Assembly (NCBI GenBank): GCA_028700355.1
Contig: JAQVSX010000001.1
Span: forward strand, 1 to 17,345
Reading direction: 5' to 3'
Length of the DNA stretch: 17,345 nucleotides
Source: Clostridia bacterium
GTDB lineage: Bacteria > Bacillota > Clostridia > Christensenellales > HGM11417
Below, piece after piece: positions 14,532-17,345 of the stretch. Each line of letters opens with the position of its first letter. The first letter of the stretch is position 1. Made by a program: the position numbers and the translations under genes. A model generated the notes under the pieces. The model saw only the letters and a program-made list of their open reading frames with translations. It made no database searches and was not told the DNA's origin.

Positions 14532-16693
14532 ATTTACCCGAAGTTAAAAAAATAAAAAATTTACCGTTAAATTTTCCTAAAAATTGGCAGGCGGTAATAT
14601 TCCGCAATTACGGAATTGTACCCGTAAAAAATATAGCTCAAATATTAAATACCGATGAAAATACAATAAATACAGAGGCGGTAAATTTAGGGCTTTCAAA
14701 TGTAAAATATAATAAAAACTGGCTTAGCAAAGGTTATATTTCAATAATCAGAAACAACTGGCATCTATTGTCTTACATACAGATTACACAGCTTTTGTGT
14801 ATAAGCAAACAGCATCTTGCTTTTATATTAAAGGAAGATGATTTTTTAGATGTAAAGCTGGGGAATTTTAAGCCATATGTTATTGAGCCTAAATATTCAC
14901 CGTTAAATAATGAGCAAAAAAAACAAACTAAAAAAATAAAAAATATTGTTGAATCGTATTATATACCATATCAAAAACAGCCCTTTGATTTTTTTGATAA
15001 AAATATTAATTCATATAATAATAACTTTAATAATGAATCAATAAAAGGCCGTATAATATACAGCTATTTTGCGTTATATGGGGACAGTCTCGCAAGCGGG
15101 GACAACGAATCTTATCCCGACTACCTTCTTCAAAGATATGCTAATTTAAATATAAACGGCATATGGCTTCAAGGGTTATTGTACCAATTATCCGAATATC
15201 CGTTTGATAACAGCTTAAGCCACGGATATGAAAAAAGAAGGGAAAATCTTAATGCACTCATTAAAAGGTGTAAAAAATACGGCATTAAGGTATATTTGTA
15301 TTTTAACGAGCCGAGGGCAATGAACGAAGCTTTTTTTATAGGGAAAGAGGATATAAAAGGAGAGCAATTTGATGAACTGTATTCACTTTGTACATCAAAA
15401 AAGGTTGTTGGGGATTATCTTTATAACTCTATTAAAGATTTATTTTCAGCCTGTCCAGATTTAGGCGGCATGATAACAATAACAATGTCGGAAAATCTAA
15501 CGCATTGCTATTCAAAATCATATGACGGCAAATGCAATTGCCCTGTATGTAAAGAAAGGGAAGCTGAAGAGGTTGCCGCAGAAATAAACAACATCTTTTA
15601 TAATGCAGTTAAAGACAGCGGCAGCAAAGCAAAGGTTATAGCAAATCTTTGGGGCTGGGACGAGTTTATGAGGTGGGATATTGAAAAGACAAAAAAGGGC
15701 ATATCTTTACTTGATAAAAATATAGACATAATGCTTATTAGCGAAAACTGTATGAAAATAAATAAAGGCGGAATACAAAATACAATAATTGATTATTCCA
15801 TATCTAATGTCGGACCGAGTAATAGGTCAAAAATTTTGTTTAAATATGTAAAGGAACAAGGACATAATATATTTGCAAAGGTGCAAATAAACAATAGCTG
15901 GGAATGTTCCGCAGTTCCTTATATTCCTGTATTTGATTTAATAAAAAGGCATATAAACAACCTTAAAAATTTGAATATTGACGGTCTAATGCTAAGCTGG
16001 ACGGTGGGAGGGTATCCTGGAGGAGGTCTTAATTTTATATCCAATGGTTACGGCAGTGATAATTTCAATGAAGATAATTGGTACAGGGTTACATTTGGAA
16101 ATGAATATATAAAAATAAAAAAAGCTGTAAATTTGTTTTCGGAGGCTTTTGAAAATTTTCCCTTTGATTTAAATTTTTTATACAACGGTCCTCAAAATAT
16201 GGGTTGCGGTAATTTATGGTACGCTGAAAATACAAATTTAAAGTCTACAATGGTGGGATTCCCGTATGATGATATAGAAGGTTGGAGAGGCGAATACAGT
16301 AAAGAAATACTTGCAGACCAGCTAAAAAAACTATCAGATAAATGGAAAGAAGGGATTGATTTATTAGATATGGTAAAAGATGATAACAGTAATATTATAG
16401 AATTAAAAACAATAGCTAACGCCTGTTACGCACACTTTAACAGCAGTTATATGTTATGTGAATTTATATTAAAAAGAGAAGAATACAGTAATAGTAATGA
16501 TAAAAAAATAAGAGAAGAAATAAACAATATTATAGAGAAAGAAATACAAAATACATTGATACTGTATAAAGCTCAATCTCAAAACGCTTGCATAGGCTTT
16601 GAGGCAAGCAATCACTATTATTATAATGAAAACACATTGCTTGAAAAACTTGTTAATCTTAATAATTTAAAAGAATATTATTTGGAAAAATAA
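14528..16693 (+). CDS. Large glycosidase-like protein: HTH-like N-terminus, probable TIM barrel with Cys cluster
   Basis: This 721-residue protein has no signal peptide. I recognise the overall type but cannot name the family. Residues about 10-110 contain two helix-turn-helix-like segments (FRNYGIVPVKNIAQIL; RNNWHLLSYIQITQLL). Residues about 155-520 look like a TIM-barrel glycoside hydrolase, with NINGIWLQGLLY, KVYLYFNEPRAM, GMITITMSENLTHC, VIANLWGWDEF and LMLSWTVGGYPGG resembling successive strand ends. E322 is a candidate catalytic acid. C327, C336, C338 and C341 follow within 20 residues and could bind zinc. The last ~150 residues are charged and helical. Some GH20-like bacterial proteins share this plan, so a hexosaminidase-type role is possible but unproven. 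ATG 14528 overlaps the deacetylase stop as ATGA and is preferred over the in-frame GTG at 14516. The gene is the most AT-rich in the window. Confidence 0.7.
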   Translation: MNLPEVKKIKNLPLNFPKNWQAVIFRNYGIVPVKNIAQILNTDENTINTEAVNLGLSNVKYNKNWLSKGYISIIRNNWHLLSYIQITQLLCISKQHLAFILKEDDFLDVKLGNFKPYVIEPKYSPLNNEQKKQTKKIKNIVESYYIPYQKQPFDFFDKNINSYNNNFNNESIKGRIIYSYFALYGDSLASGDNESYPDYLLQRYANLNINGIWLQGLLYQLSEYPFDNSLSHGYEKRRENLNALIKRCKKYGIKVYLYFNEPRAMNEAFFIGKEDIKGEQFDELYSLCTSKKVVGDYLYNSIKDLFSACPDLGGMITITMSENLTHCYSKSYDGKCNCPVCKEREAEEVAAEINNIFYNAVKDSGSKAKVIANLWGWDEFMRWDIEKTKKGISLLDKNIDIMLISENCMKINKGGIQNTIIDYSISNVGPSNRSKILFKYVKEQGHNIFAKVQINNSWECSAVPYIPVFDLIKRHINNLKNLNIDGLMLSWTVGGYPGGGLNFISNGYGSDNFNEDNWYRVTFGNEYIKIKKAVNLFSEAFENFPFDLNFLYNGPQNMGCGNLWYAENTNLKSTMVGFPYDDIEGWRGEYSKEILADQLKKLSDKWKEGIDLLDMVKDDNSNIIELKTIANACYAHFNSSYMLCEFILKREEYSNSNDKKIREEINNIIEKEIQNTLILYKAQSQNACIGFEASNHYYYNENTLLEKLVNLNNLKEYYLEK

Positions 16694-16752
16694 ATTTTGT
16701 AAACCAGTTTTGTAATATATAAATATGTTCAAACCTTAACATATACAAATCT

Positions 16753-16818
16753 TCGACATCTTGTTCGGGTTAGATATCGACCGAACAATTTATCTAAAAA
16801 CTTCGATATCTTGTTCGG
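16753..16818. repeat. Interleaved repeat block in the 3' end of the operon
   Basis: The 16-base unit TCGAyATCTTGTTCGG occurs at 16753-16768 (with C) and at 16803-16818 (with T). Between them lie GATATCGA (16773-16780) and CCGAACAA (16781-16788), the reverse complements of the two halves, but in swapped order. Each half can therefore pair with the middle copy in a crossing pattern, on either side. A further inverted repeat, TTAGATA (16770-16776) with TATCTAA (16791-16797), overlaps it. The block lies after the last gene and before the terminator, so it would be in the 3' untranslated RNA. Confidence 0.75.
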
Positions 16819-16829
16819 TATAGCCATCT

Positions 16830-16870
16830 AAACCATTGAAATGGTCTGAATTGACTTTCAATGGTTTTTT
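16830..16870 (+). terminator. Intrinsic terminator of the second operon
   Basis: The arms AAACCATTGAAA (16830-16841) and TTTCAATGGTTT (16856-16867) pair perfectly over 12 bases around a 14-base loop, and a T run reaches 16870. The stem is AT-rich but long. A competing small hairpin, ACCATT (16832-16837) with AATGGT (16840-16845), uses part of the left arm. The terminator closes the transcription unit ending with the gene at 14528-16693. Confidence 0.75.
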
Positions 16871-17148
16871 GCATTTTAAGGGCTTTTTTAAGCGGTTTTT
16901 GCATATTTATTTATATGTTGCGTTTTACAAGGTCTTCAAAAGTTCAAAAAGTTTTCAGTTTTTCCTGCAAAAAGGAGTTGAATAGGTAAAATTAGGCGGC
17001 ATTTAAAAAAGTTTTCAGGGGTTCCTTGTTTTCAGAAAGATACCTTTATGTGTAGATAAAGTAGCGATGATTGGATAGTAGATATGGTCTATTAGTTTTG
17101 CAATTACCTATAAATATTTATTATTTTGTAGAAAAAAACTGCTTTTTA
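16871..17148. other. Gene-free spacer with a short direct repeat
   Basis: I see no convincing gene on either strand. The 13-mer AAAAAGTTTTCAG occurs at 16946-16958 and 17006-17018, exactly 60 bases apart, and each copy is followed after 3 bases by TTCCT. A third shorter copy, GTTTTCAG (17028-17035), follows. An AAAGGAG near 16971 is not followed by a useful open frame. The stretch could be decayed sequence or untranslated DNA. Confidence 0.5.
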
Positions 17149-17157
17149 TGTTAAAAT
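17149..17157 (+). promoter_or_regulatory. Possible extended -10 promoter for the ClpX-type gene
   Basis: TGTTAAAAT fits the extended -10 form TGnTAnAAT, with TAAAAT matching 5 of 6 consensus bases. The -35 region is weak, as is common for extended -10 promoters. The expected leader to the ATG at 17233 would be about 70 bases. The AT richness of the area lowers the weight of this match. Confidence 0.35.
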
Positions 17158-17232
17158 TAAATGGTAATAGTATTTTATTTAATTTATGTAAATATAGGAA
17201 ATAATAACATAAACAAGAGAGGAGATGCCGTA

Positions 17233-17345
17233 ATGAGTAAAAGTATGAAAGAATCTTGGGAATGTTCTTTTTGCAAAAATATTATTAATGAGGCGGGAAA
17301 GATTGTTGAAGGTCCTGATGGACTTCATATTTGCGAAGAGTGTGT
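17233..17345 (+). CDS. N-terminal part of a protein with a ClpX-type C4 zinc finger (partial)
   Basis: The first 37 codons are visible before the window ends. They hold two CxxC pairs, C11-C14 in WECSFC and C34-C37 in HICEEC, around the GKIVEGPDG stretch. This is the zinc-binding domain found at the N-terminus of ClpX, the ATPase that feeds substrates to ClpP. The gap between the pairs is 19 residues, one more than the 18 of E. coli and Bacillus ClpX, and the KNIINEAG part is not standard. So this may be clpX or one of the smaller proteins that carry the same finger. AGGAG (17220-17224) lies 8 bases before the ATG. It follows a terminator and a promoter-like site, so it is not part of the sugar operon. 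Confidence 0.7.
   Translation, partial: MSKSMKESWECSFCKNIINEAGKIVEGPDGLHICEEC

Noticed and set aside
16753..16818. CRISPR array
   Set aside because: There are only two direct copies of a 16-base unit and an inverted, order-swapped copy sits in the spacer. No cas gene is present.

Overview
The window is a single co-directional (+ strand) carbohydrate-catabolism region, most likely from an anaerobic low-to-moderate-GC Firmicute (Clostridia-like). The reasons are the strong GGAGG-type Shine-Dalgarno sites, heavy use of ATA and AGA/AGG codons, the ATGA stop/start overlaps, and the enzyme families present (mannonate dehydratase, NagA, GH13, several Gfo/Idh/MocA oxidoreductases). I cannot name the genus. 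No tRNA, rRNA, insertion sequence, CRISPR array, transporter or transcription factor is visible.

Region 1 (1-11939): the tail of an unidentified upstream gene is followed by a URO-D/MtbA-type putative methyltransferase, a Gfo/Idh/MocA dehydrogenase, a fusion of a variant NagB-like domain to a xylose-isomerase-like TIM barrel, NagA, a GH13 alpha-glucosidase, a second stand-alone TIM-barrel isomerase/epimerase, two more Gfo/Idh/MocA dehydrogenases, mannonate dehydratase (uxuA) and an SDR of the D-mannonate oxidoreductase type. Most of these genes overlap or nearly touch. A candidate promoter with a perfect palindrome in its spacer lies just before the NagB fusion and may drive a sub-operon.

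Region 2 (12043-16693): a second, more AT-rich operon encodes a creatinase-like M24 protein that has lost metal ligands, a small protein of the Anabaena sensory rhodopsin transducer (ASRT) family, a CE4/PgdA-like deacetylase, and a ~721-residue protein with HTH-like N-terminal segments, a probable TIM-barrel glycosidase-like core and a cysteine cluster. It ends in an unusual block of interleaved repeats (16753-16818) followed by an intrinsic terminator (16830-16870).

Region 3 (16871-17345): about 360 bases without a gene, containing a short direct repeat and a possible extended -10 promoter. The start of a protein with a ClpX-type C4 zinc finger follows and is cut by the window edge.

How the genes may work together: the locus contains two Gfo/Idh/MocA plus metal-dependent TIM-barrel pairs, (1368-2489 with the C-terminal half of 2571-4187) and (7052-7912 with 7900-9069). 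They sit beside a conventional GH13 glycosidase, amino-sugar enzymes and hexuronate enzymes. This is the kind of gene set expected for oxidation-first glycoside breakdown, in which a keto-sugar is made by a dehydrogenase and then cleaved or isomerised by a TIM-barrel enzyme, as in bacterial C-glycoside deglycosylation. That reading is inference. The family assignments are much firmer than the pathway.
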